A stretch of DNA of 64,000 nucleotides from Ruegeria arenilitoris (GTDB lineage: Bacteria > Pseudomonadota > Alphaproteobacteria > Rhodobacterales > Rhodobacteraceae). Under the pieces are notes generated by a model. It was not told the origin of the DNA. It worked only from the letters and a program-made list of their open reading frames with translations, and did not search any database. The stretch spans positions 346,463 through 410,462 of the forward strand of contig NZ_WPZO01000004.1 of assembly GCF_013031355.1 (NCBI RefSeq), given 5' to 3'. This document shows, piece by piece, positions 18,504-27,178 of this stretch. Both the position numbers and the translations under genes were made by a program. How positions within the stretch are numbered: position 1 is the first letter of the stretch; each line of letters starts with the position of its first letter.

Positions 18504-18776
18504 TCAGTCGTCGTCCTTTTCAAGTTCTATGGCGGTGATCACGCCGTCGCTCTCGGACAGGACCAGTTCAGTCTCCACGCCATCCTTGATGAGTTCAACC
18601 TCGATTTCGCCGTCTTCGAACTCGATTTCTTCGATCTGGTAGCCTTGCCCTTCCAGCGCCGTGCGGATGTCGGCCTCTGTGGTGCCCAGTTTGTCACCCA
18701 GCCCGACATTGGCCAGGGCAAGAACGGGCGCAGTTGCGATCAACCCGGTCAGGGTCAGCAGTTTCAAGGTTTCCAT
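18504..18776 (-). CDS. Secreted PepSY-like small protein
   Basis: The start is ATG 18776 with AAAGGAG about 9 bases upstream. The 90-residue product has a signal peptide (METLKLLTLTGLIATAPVLALA) and one PepSY-like unit: LGTTEADIRTALEGQGYQIEEIEFEDGEIEVELIKDG, then a strand ending GVITAIELEKDDD. It is very acidic. PepSY domains are known as inhibitors or sensors, and the function here is unknown. It is the first gene of a two-gene unit with the membrane LuxR regulator, suggesting it is the periplasmic sensor or target. Confidence 0.75.
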   Translation of the reverse strand: METLKLLTLTGLIATAPVLALANVGLGDKLGTTEADIRTALEGQGYQIEEIEFEDGEIEVELIKDGVETELVLSESDGVITAIELEKDDD

Positions 18777-18890
18777 ATCGCATCTCCTTTTTGCGTTGTG
18801 GCGATGCGATTGAGCTGGGGGCGGGGCGAGGGTGTTGCGATTGGCTTTTGGTTGAATTGGCGGGGATTGAACCAAAGTTTATGCGGCAGA

Positions 18891-19280
18891 TCAGGCCTCG
18901 CCGAAATCCACCAGAACCGGCGCAGTATCATAGATTATCCGAACAGACTTGAACTGGCTCTGATCTTCGGTCAGTTCAAACAGGTCCACGCATTCGATTG
19001 TTTCGGGGTGCCCATCCCTTATGGTGCGGGTGTAGTCGAAATGCACGGCCATCTGCGGCGCGCCGGACGTGTCGGTAAAGGTGTTCTTGTGCACGATCGA
19101 GCGGTCGCGCGTGATTTGCATCACGTTGGTGTAAAAATCCCTGGCCGGTTGCTTTCCTGAAATCGGCGAGGTTGCCGTCGCATCCTCGGCAAACAGGCCC
19201 AGCATCGCGGACAAATCGCCGCTTTCGATGGCCTGCAGGTATTGCCGTGCCAGATCATCAATTCGGTCTTTGCCGGTCAT
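18891..19280 (-). CDS. NTF2/SnoaL-like protein
   Basis: This 129-residue protein has the compact cone-shaped NTF2-like pattern: an N-terminal helix DLARQYLQAIESGDLSAMLGLFAEDATATSPI, followed by strands (MAVHFDYTRTIRDGHPETIECVDLFELTEDQSQFKSVRII). There is no conserved catalytic dyad that I can point to. Family members are isomerases, cyclases, dehydratases or binding proteins. It sits between pnp and the PepSY-like gene, on the same strand. Confidence 0.75.
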   Translation of the reverse strand: MTGKDRIDDLARQYLQAIESGDLSAMLGLFAEDATATSPISGKQPARDFYTNVMQITRDRSIVHKNTFTDTSGAPQMAVHFDYTRTIRDGHPETIECVDLFELTEDQSQFKSVRIIYDTAPVLVDFGEA

Positions 19281-19315
19281 CGTCGTCCTTTCAGTCCATT
19301 CAAAGACATTCTAGC

Positions 19316-19349
19316 ACAAAAAAGGCCCCGGCGTTTCCACCGGGGCCTT
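19316..19349 (-). terminator. Rho-independent terminator of pnp
   Basis: On the minus strand the arms GGCCCCGG and CCGGGGCC enclose an 8-base loop and are followed by TTTTTTG. It lies about 22 bases past the pnp stop. Confidence 0.88.
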
Positions 19350-19371
19350 CGTTAGTTGAAAAGAGGGCAGA

Positions 19372-21522
19372 TTACTCCGCGCTTTCCTCTTTCTTTTCTT
19401 TCTTCTCAGGAACGATCTCTTCGCCGGTTTCCTGATCGACCACTTTCATCGACAGGCGGACCTTGCCGCGATCGTCAAAGCCCAGCAACTTGACCTTAAC
19501 TTCCTGACCTTCTTTCAGAACATCCGACGGATGGTTCAGGCGGCGGTTTTCGATCTGGGACACGTGGACCAGGCCGTCGCGCTTGCCAAAGAAGTTCACG
19601 AAGGCACCGAAGTCGACGATCTTGACCACTTTACCGGTGTAGATCTGACCTTCTTCCGGCTCGGCCACGATTGAATAGATCATGTCATAGGCCTTCTGGA
19701 TCGATTCACCATCCGGCGAGGCGATCTTGATGACGCCGTCGTCGTTGATGTCGACCTTGGCACCCGAAACCTCGACGATCTCGCGGATGACCTTACCGCC
19801 CGAGCCGATCACTTCGCGGATCTTGTCGGTCGGGATGTTCATGGTCTCGATGCGCGGGGCGTGGACCGAGAATTCGTTGGTCTCGGACAGGGCTTTGCCC
19901 ATCTCACCCAGGATGTGCATCCGGCCGTCCTTAGCTTGCGCCAGGGCTTTCTCCATGATCTCGGGCGTGATGCCCGCGACCTTGATGTCCATCTGCAGCG
20001 AGGTGATGCCGTTTTCGGTACCCGCAACCTTGAAGTCCATGTCGCCCAGGTGGTCTTCGTCACCCAGAATGTCCGACAGGATGGCGTATTCGCCGTCATC
20101 TTCCAGGATCAGGCCCATGGCCACACCGGCAACCGGCGCCTTCAGCGGAACGCCTGCATCCATCATTGACAGAGAGCCGCCGCAGACAGATGCCATCGAG
20201 GACGAGCCGTTGGATTCAGTGATCTCCGACACGATGCGGATCGTATAGGGGAAGTCGGTTGCCGCAGGCAGAACCGCCTGCAGGGCGCGCCATGCCAGCT
20301 TGCCGTGGCCGATCTCACGACGGCCGGGGCCACCTACGCGGCCAACTTCACCCACCGAATACGGAGGGAAGTTGTAGTGCAGCAGGAAGTTCGATTTGAA
20401 GTTGCCATGCAGCGCGTCGATGAACTGTTCGTCGTCACCGGTGCCCAGCGTGGTTACGGCCAGAGCCTGCGTTTCACCACGGGTGAACAGGGCGGAACCG
20501 TGCGTACGGGGCAGCATCGAGGTTTCTGCAACGATCGAACGGATATCGGTGGTCGAACGACCGTCGATCCGCTTGCCGCCCTTGACGACGTCGCCGCGCA
20601 GAATGCCAGCTTCCAGCTTTTTCATTGCGGAACCGAGGTTGCCGTCTTCCAGCTGCTCTTCGGTCAGCGCTTCTTTGATCGCTTCACGGGCAGCGGCAAC
20701 AGCGGCGGTGCGCTCTTGCTTGTCGGTGATTGCGAACGCGGCGCGCATCTGCTCTTCACCGGCGGCCTTAACGGCAGCGGACAGCTCGGAGTAATCCGGT
20801 GCCTGGAAGTCGAACGGCTCTTTCGCGGCTTCTTCGGCCAGCGAGATGATCAGGTCGATAACCGGCTGGATCTGCTCATGTGCGAAGTTCACCGCGCCCA
20901 GCATTTCCGCTTCGGACAGCTCGTAGGCTTCCGATTCAACCATCATCACGGCGTCTTTGGTACCGGCAACAACCAGATCCAGACGCTGTTCAGGGTTCAG
21001 GCGCAGGTCCTGCATGTCGTCGACGGTCGGGTTCAGAACGTATTCACCGTCCTCGAAACCGACGCGGGCACCGGCGATCGGGCCGCGGAACGGCGCGCCC
21101 GAGATGGTCAGTGCAGCCGAGGCAGCAATCATCGCGACGATGTCGGGGTCGTTGACCAGATCGTGGCTCAGCACGGTGCACATCACCAGAACTTCGTTCT
21201 TGAAGCCATCAACGAACAGCGGGCGGATCGGACGGTCGATCAGACGCGCGGTCAGCGTCTCTTTCTCGGTCGGGCGCGCCTCGCGCTTGAAGAAGCCACC
21301 CGGAACCTTACCGGCGGCATAGTATTTTTCCTGATAGTGGACGGTCAGCGGGAAAAAGTCCTGACCCGGCTTTTGAGCCCGTGCAAAGGTCACGTTCGCC
21401 ATGACGCTGGTCTCACCCAGTGTGGCGATCACGCTGCCGTCGGCCTGACGGGCAACCTTGCCGGTTTCCAGTGTGAGCGTCTCTTCGCCCCACTGCATAG
21501 ATTTCTTCGTTACATCAAACAT
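19372..21522 (-). CDS. pnp: Polyribonucleotide nucleotidyltransferase (PNPase)
   Basis: This full-length 716-residue PNPase has two RNase PH domains, with an [29 protein letters not shown] segment in the first and [35 protein letters not shown] in the second core. These are followed by a KH domain ([18 protein letters not shown]) and an S1 domain ([33 protein letters not shown]). It degrades RNA 3' to 5' by phosphorolysis and can add tails. The acidic/lysine C terminus ([15 protein letters not shown]) is short, unlike the RNase E-binding tails of some partners. Its leader holds two hairpins that may serve autoregulation. Confidence 0.97.
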   Translation of the reverse strand: MFDVTKKSMQWGEETLTLETGKVARQADGSVIATLGETSVMANVTFARAQKPGQDFFPLTVHYQEKYYAAGKVPGGFFKREARPTEKETLTARLIDRPIRPLFVDGFKNEVLVMCTVLSHDLVNDPDIVAMIAASAALTISGAPFRGPIAGARVGFEDGEYVLNPTVDDMQDLRLNPEQRLDLVVAGTKDAVMMVESEAYELSEAEMLGAVNFAHEQIQPVIDLIISLAEEAAKEPFDFQAPDYSELSAAVKAAGEEQMRAAFAITDKQERTAAVAAAREAIKEALTEEQLEDGNLGSAMKKLEAGILRGDVVKGGKRIDGRSTTDIRSIVAETSMLPRTHGSALFTRGETQALAVTTLGTGDDEQFIDALHGNFKSNFLLHYNFPPYSVGEVGRVGGPGRREIGHGKLAWRALQAVLPAATDFPYTIRIVSEITESNGSSSMASVCGGSLSMMDAGVPLKAPVAGVAMGLILEDDGEYAILSDILGDEDHLGDMDFKVAGTENGITSLQMDIKVAGITPEIMEKALAQAKDGRMHILGEMGKALSETNEFSVHAPRIETMNIPTDKIREVIGSGGKVIREIVEVSGAKVDINDDGVIKIASPDGESIQKAYDMIYSIVAEPEEGQIYTGKVVKIVDFGAFVNFFGKRDGLVHVSQIENRRLNHPSDVLKEGQEVKVKLLGFDDRGKVRLSMKVVDQETGEEIVPEKKEKKEESAE

Positions 21523-21955
21523 ATGCGTATCCTAGATGGGAGCACTCCCGCCCCTGCGGGTCTCCCGTTTGCATGGCGGCCCCATTGCCGCCGACCCCAT
21601 TTTAGCTTTCGTCTGAGTGCCGGGGTCAGGGCACAACGTCTCAGATACCCGCGCGCATACATTAGAATGGGTTGGAAGGAAAGCGAAACCGGACGAAGCG
21701 ACGGTACTCGACGGATATTTGCCGCTGCAGGCCGCGCCAAGCCGCAATCCAGCCTGCGTCTGGTCGAACTGGGTCCGAGTTCTGCATACGTATTGTGTAA
21801 ATTGAATGCGTTTTGTAAAAAAGTGGTTGCAGTGTAGGCTGTTACCATTGAACCCGCGGTCGAAAGGACGGAAACGCGCCAGGGAGTAGAACACTCATAT
21901 CCGTCGGCCGCCCGAATACCTTGGCGTTTGCAATTGGCGAACGGAGGGGCTTCGA
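21523..21955. other. 433-bp divergent spacer between pnp and the BCCT gene
   Basis: No credible coding sequence is seen; frames crossing it lack ribosome sites and run antisense into the neighbours. The pnp side carries two leader hairpins (separate entry). A weak minus-strand promoter (TTTACA, 16 bases, CACAAT, with the -10 near 21792-21797) may drive pnp. The BCCT start at 21956 is preceded by GGAGGGG about 9 bases upstream. Confidence 0.5.
21539..21593 (-). promoter_or_regulatory. Two hairpins in the pnp 5' leader
   Basis: Hairpin 1 (21539-21567) is a nested stem: GGGAG pairs with CTCCC outside and CCCGC with GCGGG inside. Hairpin 2 (21576-21593) is a perfect GGCGGC/GCCGCC stem with a 6-base loop. 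In enterobacteria a leader stem cut by RNase III mediates pnp autoregulation. A similar role here is inferred from position and structure. Confidence 0.5.
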
Positions 21956-23557
21956 ATGGCTCAAGGCAAGAAAATGCTGGATCCGGATCCACGGATCTAT
22001 GATTTCGAAACAGAATACGAACTGGGGCAGGACAATGTCCGCCCGTTCGGTCTGGACATCCACAATCCGGTCTTCCTGATATCCAGTATCCTGATCTTTG
22101 CCTTCGTTCTGATCGCATTGGCCAATCAGGAAGCTGCGGCGTCGTTTTTTGGCTGGCTCCGGCCTTGGCTGACCAGCACGTTTGACTGGTTCCTGGTCTT
22201 GTCCGTTGACGCAATCACCCTGTTCTGTCTGGTGTTGATCATCCTGCCGGTTGGCAAGGTCCGGATTGGTGGCAAGGATGCCAAGCCCGACTATTCCTAT
22301 GCCGGTTGGATCGCGATGATGTTCGCGGCCGGTATCGGCATCGGTCTGCTGTTCTTTGGCGTGATGGAGCCGGTTTACTACAACTTTGCCGAAGACGGGA
22401 ACGCGCGCCCCTTGGGCATCGATATCGCGGTTCCCGGCAATGAGTATATCGGCATCGTCGGTACCATCCACCATTGGGGCCTTGAAGGCTGGGCGGTGTA
22501 TGCCGCCGTTGGCCTGAGCCTCGCAATCTTCAGCTATAACCTTGGTTTGCCATTGACCTTGCGGTCGGCCTTTTACCCGATTTTGGGCGAGCGTGTCTGG
22601 GGTTGGTGGGGCCATATCATTGATACGCTGGCGGTGTTCGCCACGCTGTTTGGTCTAACCACGTCCCTTGGTCTTGGCGCACAACAGGTTGCTGCCGGTT
22701 TGAACGAAGTGTTTGGCATCGAACCCAGTCCGACCGTCGTCGTTCTGCTGATCATCGGCATCACCATGATCGCGTTGGGCTCGGTCCTTATGGGTATGGA
22801 CGCAGGTGTGAAACGGCTGAGTGAGATCAACATGATCATGGCCGTGGGCCTGTTTATCTTTGTGATCGTGGTGACGGGTGTCGGCACCGCCATTGCGCGG
22901 TATTTCAACGTGATGGTGGATTACGTGTTCCACCTCCCCTCGTTGTCGAACCCATTCGGACGAGAAGACAGCAGCTATTTCCACGGTTGGACAACCTTCT
23001 ATTGGGCGTGGTGGATCGCATGGTCGCCCTTTGTGGGCATGTTTATCGCCCGTATCTCAAAGGGCCGCACAGTGCGTGAGTTCGTGATCTGCGCCTTGCT
23101 GGCCCCGACGGCGGTCTGCGCCCTTTGGATGTCGACCTTTGGCGGTGCAGCCATCGATATGCTTAACGCGGGCGGAGCCGAAGGTGTCCGGGCCACGGTG
23201 ATCGACAGCTATGCCCCCGAGGGCGCGCTGTTCGGGTTCCTGAAAGAGCTTCCGCTTTACGGCATCATCGCCCCCATCGCGCTGATCCTGATCGTGGTGT
23301 TCTTTGTCACCTCGTCGGATTCAGGCTCGCTGGTGATCGACACCATCACCGCAGGCGGCAAGATGGACGCCCCGGTGATCCAGCGCGTGTTCTGGTGCAC
23401 GCTCGAGGGCCTCGTCGCTATCGCCTTGCTGTTGGGAGGTGGCCTGTCAGCCCTGCAAGGTGCGGCGGTATCGACCGGCATTCCATTTACGCTGGTGGTT
23501 CTGATGATGTGCTACTGCCTGTGGCTGGCGCTGAAATCGGAAAAGTCGAAGATGTAA
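21956..23557 (+). CDS. BCCT-family betaine/carnitine/choline-type transporter
   Basis: This 533-residue membrane protein has twelve hydrophobic segments after a hydrophilic N terminus. The GIGIGLLFFGVMEPVYY loop corresponds to the glycine-rich stretch of TM helix 3, and WTTFYWAWWIAWSPFVG with FIARISKGRTVREF is the BCCT signature containing the tryptophans of the substrate box. Such carriers import glycine betaine, choline, carnitine or DMSP, usually with sodium. The C-terminal osmosensing tail of BetP is absent (it ends LALKSEKSKM), so uptake may serve catabolism rather than osmotic control. It is monocistronic with a strong terminator. Confidence 0.92.
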   Translation: MAQGKKMLDPDPRIYDFETEYELGQDNVRPFGLDIHNPVFLISSILIFAFVLIALANQEAAASFFGWLRPWLTSTFDWFLVLSVDAITLFCLVLIILPVGKVRIGGKDAKPDYSYAGWIAMMFAAGIGIGLLFFGVMEPVYYNFAEDGNARPLGIDIAVPGNEYIGIVGTIHHWGLEGWAVYAAVGLSLAIFSYNLGLPLTLRSAFYPILGERVWGWWGHIIDTLAVFATLFGLTTSLGLGAQQVAAGLNEVFGIEPSPTVVVLLIIGITMIALGSVLMGMDAGVKRLSEINMIMAVGLFIFVIVVTGVGTAIARYFNVMVDYVFHLPSLSNPFGREDSSYFHGWTTFYWAWWIAWSPFVGMFIARISKGRTVREFVICALLAPTAVCALWMSTFGGAAIDMLNAGGAEGVRATVIDSYAPEGALFGFLKELPLYGIIAPIALILIVVFFVTSSDSGSLVIDTITAGGKMDAPVIQRVFWCTLEGLVAIALLLGGGLSALQGAAVSTGIPFTLVVLMMCYCLWLALKSEKSKM

Positions 23558-23576
23558 TTCATCCTTAGGGAAAGCA

Positions 23577-23605
23577 AACGCCCGCCATTTGGCGGGCGTT
23601 TTTTT
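23577..23605 (+). terminator. Rho-independent terminator of the BCCT gene
   Basis: An 11-bp stem AACGCCCGCCA/TGGCGGGCGTT has a 2-base loop and is followed by TTTTTG, 19 bases after the stop. The stem nearly duplicates that of the rpsO terminator at 25022-25048. Confidence 0.9.
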
Positions 23606-23633
23606 GTCTGACCATCAGGTTGGTCCGCAGGCT

Positions 23634-24404
23634 TTAGAATTTGCCGTTGTCATGCGCCACATCAGCAGGAATGGGCGAAACGACATCCCAATGTTCAACG
23701 ATTTTCCCGTCTTCAACCCGCCACAGATCGAAGAACGCCCAGGGCTCACCGCCCATGGTGGCATCGGTTGCCACAAACACGAAATTGCCCTCGGCAACGG
23801 CGAATTGCGGTTCGAACTTGGTGATTACCATACCCTGCGCGGCAAAGGCCTCGATCGCGGCCATCAGCCCCGACAATCCGTCGTCGATCGAGGGGTTGTG
23901 CTGCATGTAAACTTCGGGGTCCATGTAATTTGTGACGTTCTCGGGTGCAGCACCCCCCAAAACGTCGCGTACGAAACCCAGGACCAACTCCTTGTTTTCC
24001 TGCGTCTTGTCGCGGTCGTTGATCTCGGTCGGCCCATCCGTCATGCCGCGCCCGGATGCTGTGGTTTCGGGGATGGGCTGCAGATTATCCCAGTGTTCAA
24101 CAACCTTTCCGTCTTGCACGCGGAAAATGTCAAAAGCCGCCAGCGAGGACGCGCCAAACGCATCGGCATTGTCATAGGTGTTGTGCAACACGACCATGTC
24201 GCCCTCGACAATCACGCGATGGGTTGTGGCGGTCATGCCGGACTGTGCGACCAGCGGGATCAGCCCCATCAGCCCGTCGGCCCCGGTCGGAACCTGAGGG
24301 TTGTGCTGAACATAGTCGGCCGTCACCAGCTGGCGTGCGGCGTCGGGATCATGTTCGATGAAGGCGGCCGAGAATAGGGCGAGGACAAGCTCTTTCGGGG
24401 TCAT
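23634..24404 (-). CDS. Tandem SnoaL-like (NTF2-fold) protein
   Basis: This 256-residue protein has two similar halves. The first runs from KELVLALFSAAFIEHDPDAARQLVTADYVQHNPQVPTGADGL to FDIFRVQDGKVVEHWDNLQPIP. The second runs from KELVLGFVRDVLGGAAPENVTNYMDPEVYMQHNPSIDDGLSGL to FDLWRVEDGKIVEHWDVVSPIP. Both carry YxQHNP and the V-E-HWD end motif of SnoaL-like polyketide cyclase/aldol condensation proteins. It is an intragenic duplication that would give a pseudo-dimer in one chain. The substrate is unknown. It is transcribed divergently from an HxlR regulator. Confidence 0.85.
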   Translation of the reverse strand: MTPKELVLALFSAAFIEHDPDAARQLVTADYVQHNPQVPTGADGLMGLIPLVAQSGMTATTHRVIVEGDMVVLHNTYDNADAFGASSLAAFDIFRVQDGKVVEHWDNLQPIPETTASGRGMTDGPTEINDRDKTQENKELVLGFVRDVLGGAAPENVTNYMDPEVYMQHNPSIDDGLSGLMAAIEAFAAQGMVITKFEPQFAVAEGNFVFVATDATMGGEPWAFFDLWRVEDGKIVEHWDVVSPIPADVAHDNGKF

Positions 24405-24440
24405 GGGTCAGTTCCTGATGATTCGAGTTGTGGCAATAGT

Positions 24441-24564
24441 AAGTATTAAAAACGCACCACATATCAATTACGCACTTTGAGATCACATGGTTACTTCAAG
24501 GATACTTTGTTGAAAAACAGGTGGTTGAATTGCGTTCCAAAAGTATTATGATCGTTTCAAGTAT
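24441..24564. promoter_or_regulatory. Repeated AAGTAT motifs in the SnoaL / HxlR divergent spacer
   Basis: AAGTAT occurs at 24441-24446, 24541-24546 and 24559-24564, and as its complement ATACTT at 24502-24507, within an AT-rich 182-bp spacer. HxlR-family operators (YodB, HypR) contain TACT/AGTA half sites, so these are plausible binding sites for the adjacent HxlR protein. Confidence 0.5.
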
Positions 24565-24586
24565 CTAAACTGCACCAGAGGCTGAC

Positions 24587-24964
24587 ATGCTCCCTATCGG
24601 CGTCAACAGCAAAGCCGAAGCGTCAAACTGTTCGATCCGTTCGGTTCTGTCCAACGTGACCGGCAAGTGGCGCATGATCATTATTCTCGCGCTGGAAGAC
24701 GAACCGAAGCGATTTGGAGAGCTGAAACGCTGTATCGGTGACGTGACGCAACGGGTGCTGACGGAAAACCTGCGCGGGCTGCAACGCGATGGCTACCTGA
24801 CGCGGACGGTCGACCCCGGCCCGCCCGTTGCGGTATCCTACGCGCTGACACCTTTGGGCCGTGGTTTGCTGGCTCTGCTCAAGCCGCTTGTCTACTGGTC
24901 CCATGAGCAAATGGATGAGGTTAAGACCGCGCGCATGGAGTATGAACGCGCTCAGACAGACTGA
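24587..24964 (+). CDS. HxlR-family transcriptional regulator
   Basis: This 125-residue winged-helix protein reads SNCSIRSVLSNVTGKWRMIIILALEDEPKRFGELKRCIGDVTQRVLTENLRGLQRDGYLTRTV, the full HxlR domain. The conserved N-terminal Cys (C15), which in YodB/HypR senses quinones, diamide or aldehydes by oxidation, is present. It probably controls the divergent tandem SnoaL-like gene and itself through the AAGTAT repeats between them. The inducer is unknown. Confidence 0.9.
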   Translation: MLPIGVNSKAEASNCSIRSVLSNVTGKWRMIIILALEDEPKRFGELKRCIGDVTQRVLTENLRGLQRDGYLTRTVDPGPPVAVSYALTPLGRGLLALLKPLVYWSHEQMDEVKTARMEYERAQTD

Positions 24965-25021
24965 GGCCTCATGACACCATTTACAGGCTTGTGAAATGGG
25001 TCCGTTCTGTCATCCGGGCAT

Positions 25022-25048
25022 AAAAAACGCCCGCCAAATTGGCGGGCG
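25022..25048 (-). terminator. Rho-independent terminator of rpsO
   Basis: On the minus strand ACGCCCGCCA and TGGCGGGCGT form a 10-bp stem with a 3-base loop, followed by TTTTTATG. It lies about 40 bases downstream of the rpsO stop and separates rpsO from pnp. Confidence 0.85.
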
Positions 25049-25087
25049 TCAAACCGAAAACCGGTTTCAATCTAGTGCAAAAAGTGC

Positions 25088-25357
25088 TTAGCGGCGGATG
25101 CCCAGCTTTTTGATCAGGTCCTGATAGCGTGCTTCTTCCTTGCCCTTCAGGTAGTCCAGCAGTTTACGGCGCTGGGCGACCATTTTCAGCAGACCGCGAC
25201 GACCGTGGTTGTCTTTCTTGTGGGTCTTGAAGTGCTCGGTCAGGGTGTTGATGCGCGAGGTCAGGATGGCAACCTGTACTTCAGGCGAACCGGTGTCGCC
25301 CTCTTTGGTGCCGAATTCTTTCATTACGCGTGCTTTTTCAACGGCAGTGATCGACAT
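25088..25357 (-). CDS. rpsO: 30S ribosomal protein S15
   Basis: This 89-residue protein is the standard S15 length. It begins [36 protein letters not shown] and contains [33 protein letters not shown], the 16S rRNA binding region. AAAGGAG lies about 8 bases upstream of the ATG. S15 nucleates the central domain of the 30S subunit. In most bacteria rpsO is followed directly by pnp. Here a terminator and three other genes lie between them. Confidence 0.98.
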   Translation of the reverse strand: MSITAVEKARVMKEFGTKEGDTGSPEVQVAILTSRINTLTEHFKTHKKDNHGRRGLLKMVAQRRKLLDYLKGKEEARYQDLIKKLGIRR

Positions 25358-25500
25358 CGGGGTCTCCTTTAAAGGTTAGAGTTGATGGCGCAGGCCGGGA
25401 TGTCGTCCAGCGCAGGCCCATGGAGAGAACCGCACCGATTCCGATGCGGATGCGCGCGTATATGCGCATTTTGGGCAAATGGCAAAGGGATTCTGTCGGA

Positions 25501-26559
25501 TCAGCCCAGCGCGGTCAGCTGCGCCAGCTCGGCCTCGGTGATCAACTGAATGTCGTCGGCGGTCAAGCCCTCGGCCCCCAGCAGCTGCGCCACGTCCTGC
25601 CCGTCGACCAGCACATGGGAAAGATTTTCGTTCTGGGCATCGGTCTCGATTCGGATATCGGGGTCTTCGGCACCATCCCAGGACACGAACAGCTTGTCCT
25701 GACCGGGTTGGAAATCCATCACTGTCACGGTCTCATCCTCGGTCTCGGAGCCAAGGATGATGTCATCGGCGCCATCGCCGCCAGTGACGATATCCCCGCT
25801 GTCGGCCAGGATCATGTCCTCACCGGCACCGCCATTCAGAAAGTCAGTGACCTGTTCGCCCTCACCATCGTCGCCGTTCAGGATGTCATCGCCGTCCCCG
25901 CCGAACAGAACATCCTCACCCGCGCCGCCGCGCAGAGTGTCGTCGCCATAGCCGCCATGCAGCGCGTCATCGCCTTCGCCGCCGTCCAGCGTGTCATCGT
26001 CTTGACCGCCATGCAGCGTATCGTCGCCCTTACCGCCGTCCAGCTGATCCGCGCCGAAATGACCATAGAGCTCATCGTCGCCGTCATCCCCTTTCAGCAG
26101 GTCATCGCCGCCCTCACCGTGGAGAGTGTCGTCGTCGTCCCCGCCTGAGACGGTATCCGCACCTTCGCCCCCGTGCAGCACGTCACTGCCCGCGCCGCCA
26201 AAGATCGCGTCATCTGCGCCGAAACCGTTGATTTGGTCGACGCCGTCCTGCCCGGTCAGGACATCTGCATCCTCGGTCCCGGCAATGATCAGATCGCCCT
26301 GGAATTCCGATATGATGGTCCCGGTCGACGGGTCGGGGTCTTCGGGCTTGGCGGTTTCGTCCACTTCACCGATTTCGTCTGGGGTCGAGGGGCCTTCGAC
26401 GTTGTCATCAATCTCGAGGAAATTGCCCTCGGTCACCTCGTCGATCTGGTCTTCGGAGATTTCGTCCTCTTCAGGCTCGTCCTCGGGTTCGAAAACGTCG
26501 CTCATGGCATAGGCGGCGCCACCGACTGCGGCCAGTCCAAGCAAACCGATCAGAAACAT
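25501..26559 (-). CDS. RTX-type calcium-binding protein with N-terminal membrane anchor
   Basis: The start is ATG 26559 with GGAGGG 5 bases upstream; an ATG seven codons earlier is poorer. The 352-residue protein has an N-terminal hydrophobic helix (MFLIGLLGLAAVGGAAYAM) and then a very acidic linker (DVFEPEDEPEEDEISEDQIDE). About twelve RTX nonapeptides follow (GGAGSDVLH, GGKGDDTLH, GGYGDDTLR, GGDGDDILN and others, residues about 110-240), and the last 100 residues contain VTVMDFQPGQDKLFVSWDG. RTX repeats fold into a calcium-loaded beta roll. There is no protease or toxin domain. The N-terminal anchor is unusual for RTX proteins, which are mostly secreted by a C-terminal type I signal. Confidence 0.88.
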   Translation of the reverse strand: MFLIGLLGLAAVGGAAYAMSDVFEPEDEPEEDEISEDQIDEVTEGNFLEIDDNVEGPSTPDEIGEVDETAKPEDPDPSTGTIISEFQGDLIIAGTEDADVLTGQDGVDQINGFGADDAIFGGAGSDVLHGGEGADTVSGGDDDDTLHGEGGDDLLKGDDGDDELYGHFGADQLDGGKGDDTLHGGQDDDTLDGGEGDDALHGGYGDDTLRGGAGEDVLFGGDGDDILNGDDGEGEQVTDFLNGGAGEDMILADSGDIVTGGDGADDIILGSETEDETVTVMDFQPGQDKLFVSWDGAEDPDIRIETDAQNENLSHVLVDGQDVAQLLGAEGLTADDIQLITEAELAQLTALG

Positions 26560-26653
26560 GGGAACCCTCCGTGAACGCACTGGTCCGAGGGTAAATGTCT
26601 CATGCGATCAGTTACTTGGTCAAAGCCGGACTGATCTTGTGGTTAACCTTTTG

Positions 26654-27157
26654 TCACCACGCTTCGGGCTGCTGGGTGTAGGCGATATAGAGCGGATGTT
26701 TCGGGTGCCCGTCCTTGGTCAGCCCCAGATGAAACAGCGGCTGGCCGGTGCCACGCAGCAGGGTTTCGACCGCCGGGCCGCGGTTGAGATGCGCGCCGTG
26801 GGTGCCCCAGGCAGCGATGACCTGATCGGCCCATTCAACACCACCCAGAATCGCCGCGTCATTTGCGGGCCCCACCGGATCAGTCGCGGCGCGCATCTTG
26901 CGCGGGTCGGTGTCGCGCCAGGCAAAGATGTTGGTCACCTGAAATGCCCCAAATCCCAGCGCCCGTGCGCGTCGTTCGCAGCGTTCCACCGTGGGGTCAT
27001 TCTGCACCTCGGTTGCGGTCGAGGGGTTCAGCATCACGAACAGCGCCTTGCTCCCTTCAGGGTCCCAGACGCGGGTCAGGCTATAGCGGTACTTTTCGCA
27101 GTCGGAATAGATGGCGGTCGAGGGCGCATCGCCCTTTGTGTGGGAACGGGTGATCAT
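26654..27157 (-). CDS. DUF1643 protein
   Basis: This 167-residue protein carries the DUF1643 pattern: YRYSLTRVWDPEGSKALFVMLNPSTATEVQNDPTVERCERRARALGFGAFQVTNIFAWRDTDP, later VIAAWGTHG and HPLYI. It is a small soluble protein found across bacteria and phages. It is often described as nucleic-acid related, but no activity is established. It lies between the RTX gene and truB on the same strand. Confidence 0.85.
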   Translation of the reverse strand: MITRSHTKGDAPSTAIYSDCEKYRYSLTRVWDPEGSKALFVMLNPSTATEVQNDPTVERCERRARALGFGAFQVTNIFAWRDTDPRKMRAATDPVGPANDAAILGGVEWADQVIAAWGTHGAHLNRGPAVETLLRGTGQPLFHLGLTKDGHPKHPLYIAYTQQPEAW

Positions 27158-27178
27158 GCCACCCGCCTAACACGCCGT

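Noticed and set aside
20305..21837. 510-codon open frame on the plus strand opposite pnp
   Set aside because: It is antisense to a textbook PNPase gene, has arginine/glycine/valine-rich composition typical of GC-rich shadow frames, and no ribosome site or family motif.
21510..22214. Minus-strand frames spanning the pnp/BCCT spacer
   Set aside because: They overlap the 5' ends of both flanking genes, lack ribosome sites and show no protein features; the spacer is better explained by leader hairpins and promoters.
25870..26240. Tandem repeat DNA suggestive of a CRISPR array or minisatellite
   Set aside because: The periodicity is codon-based (27-base RTX nonapeptide units with divergent codons) inside a coding gene; there are no identical repeats with unique spacers.
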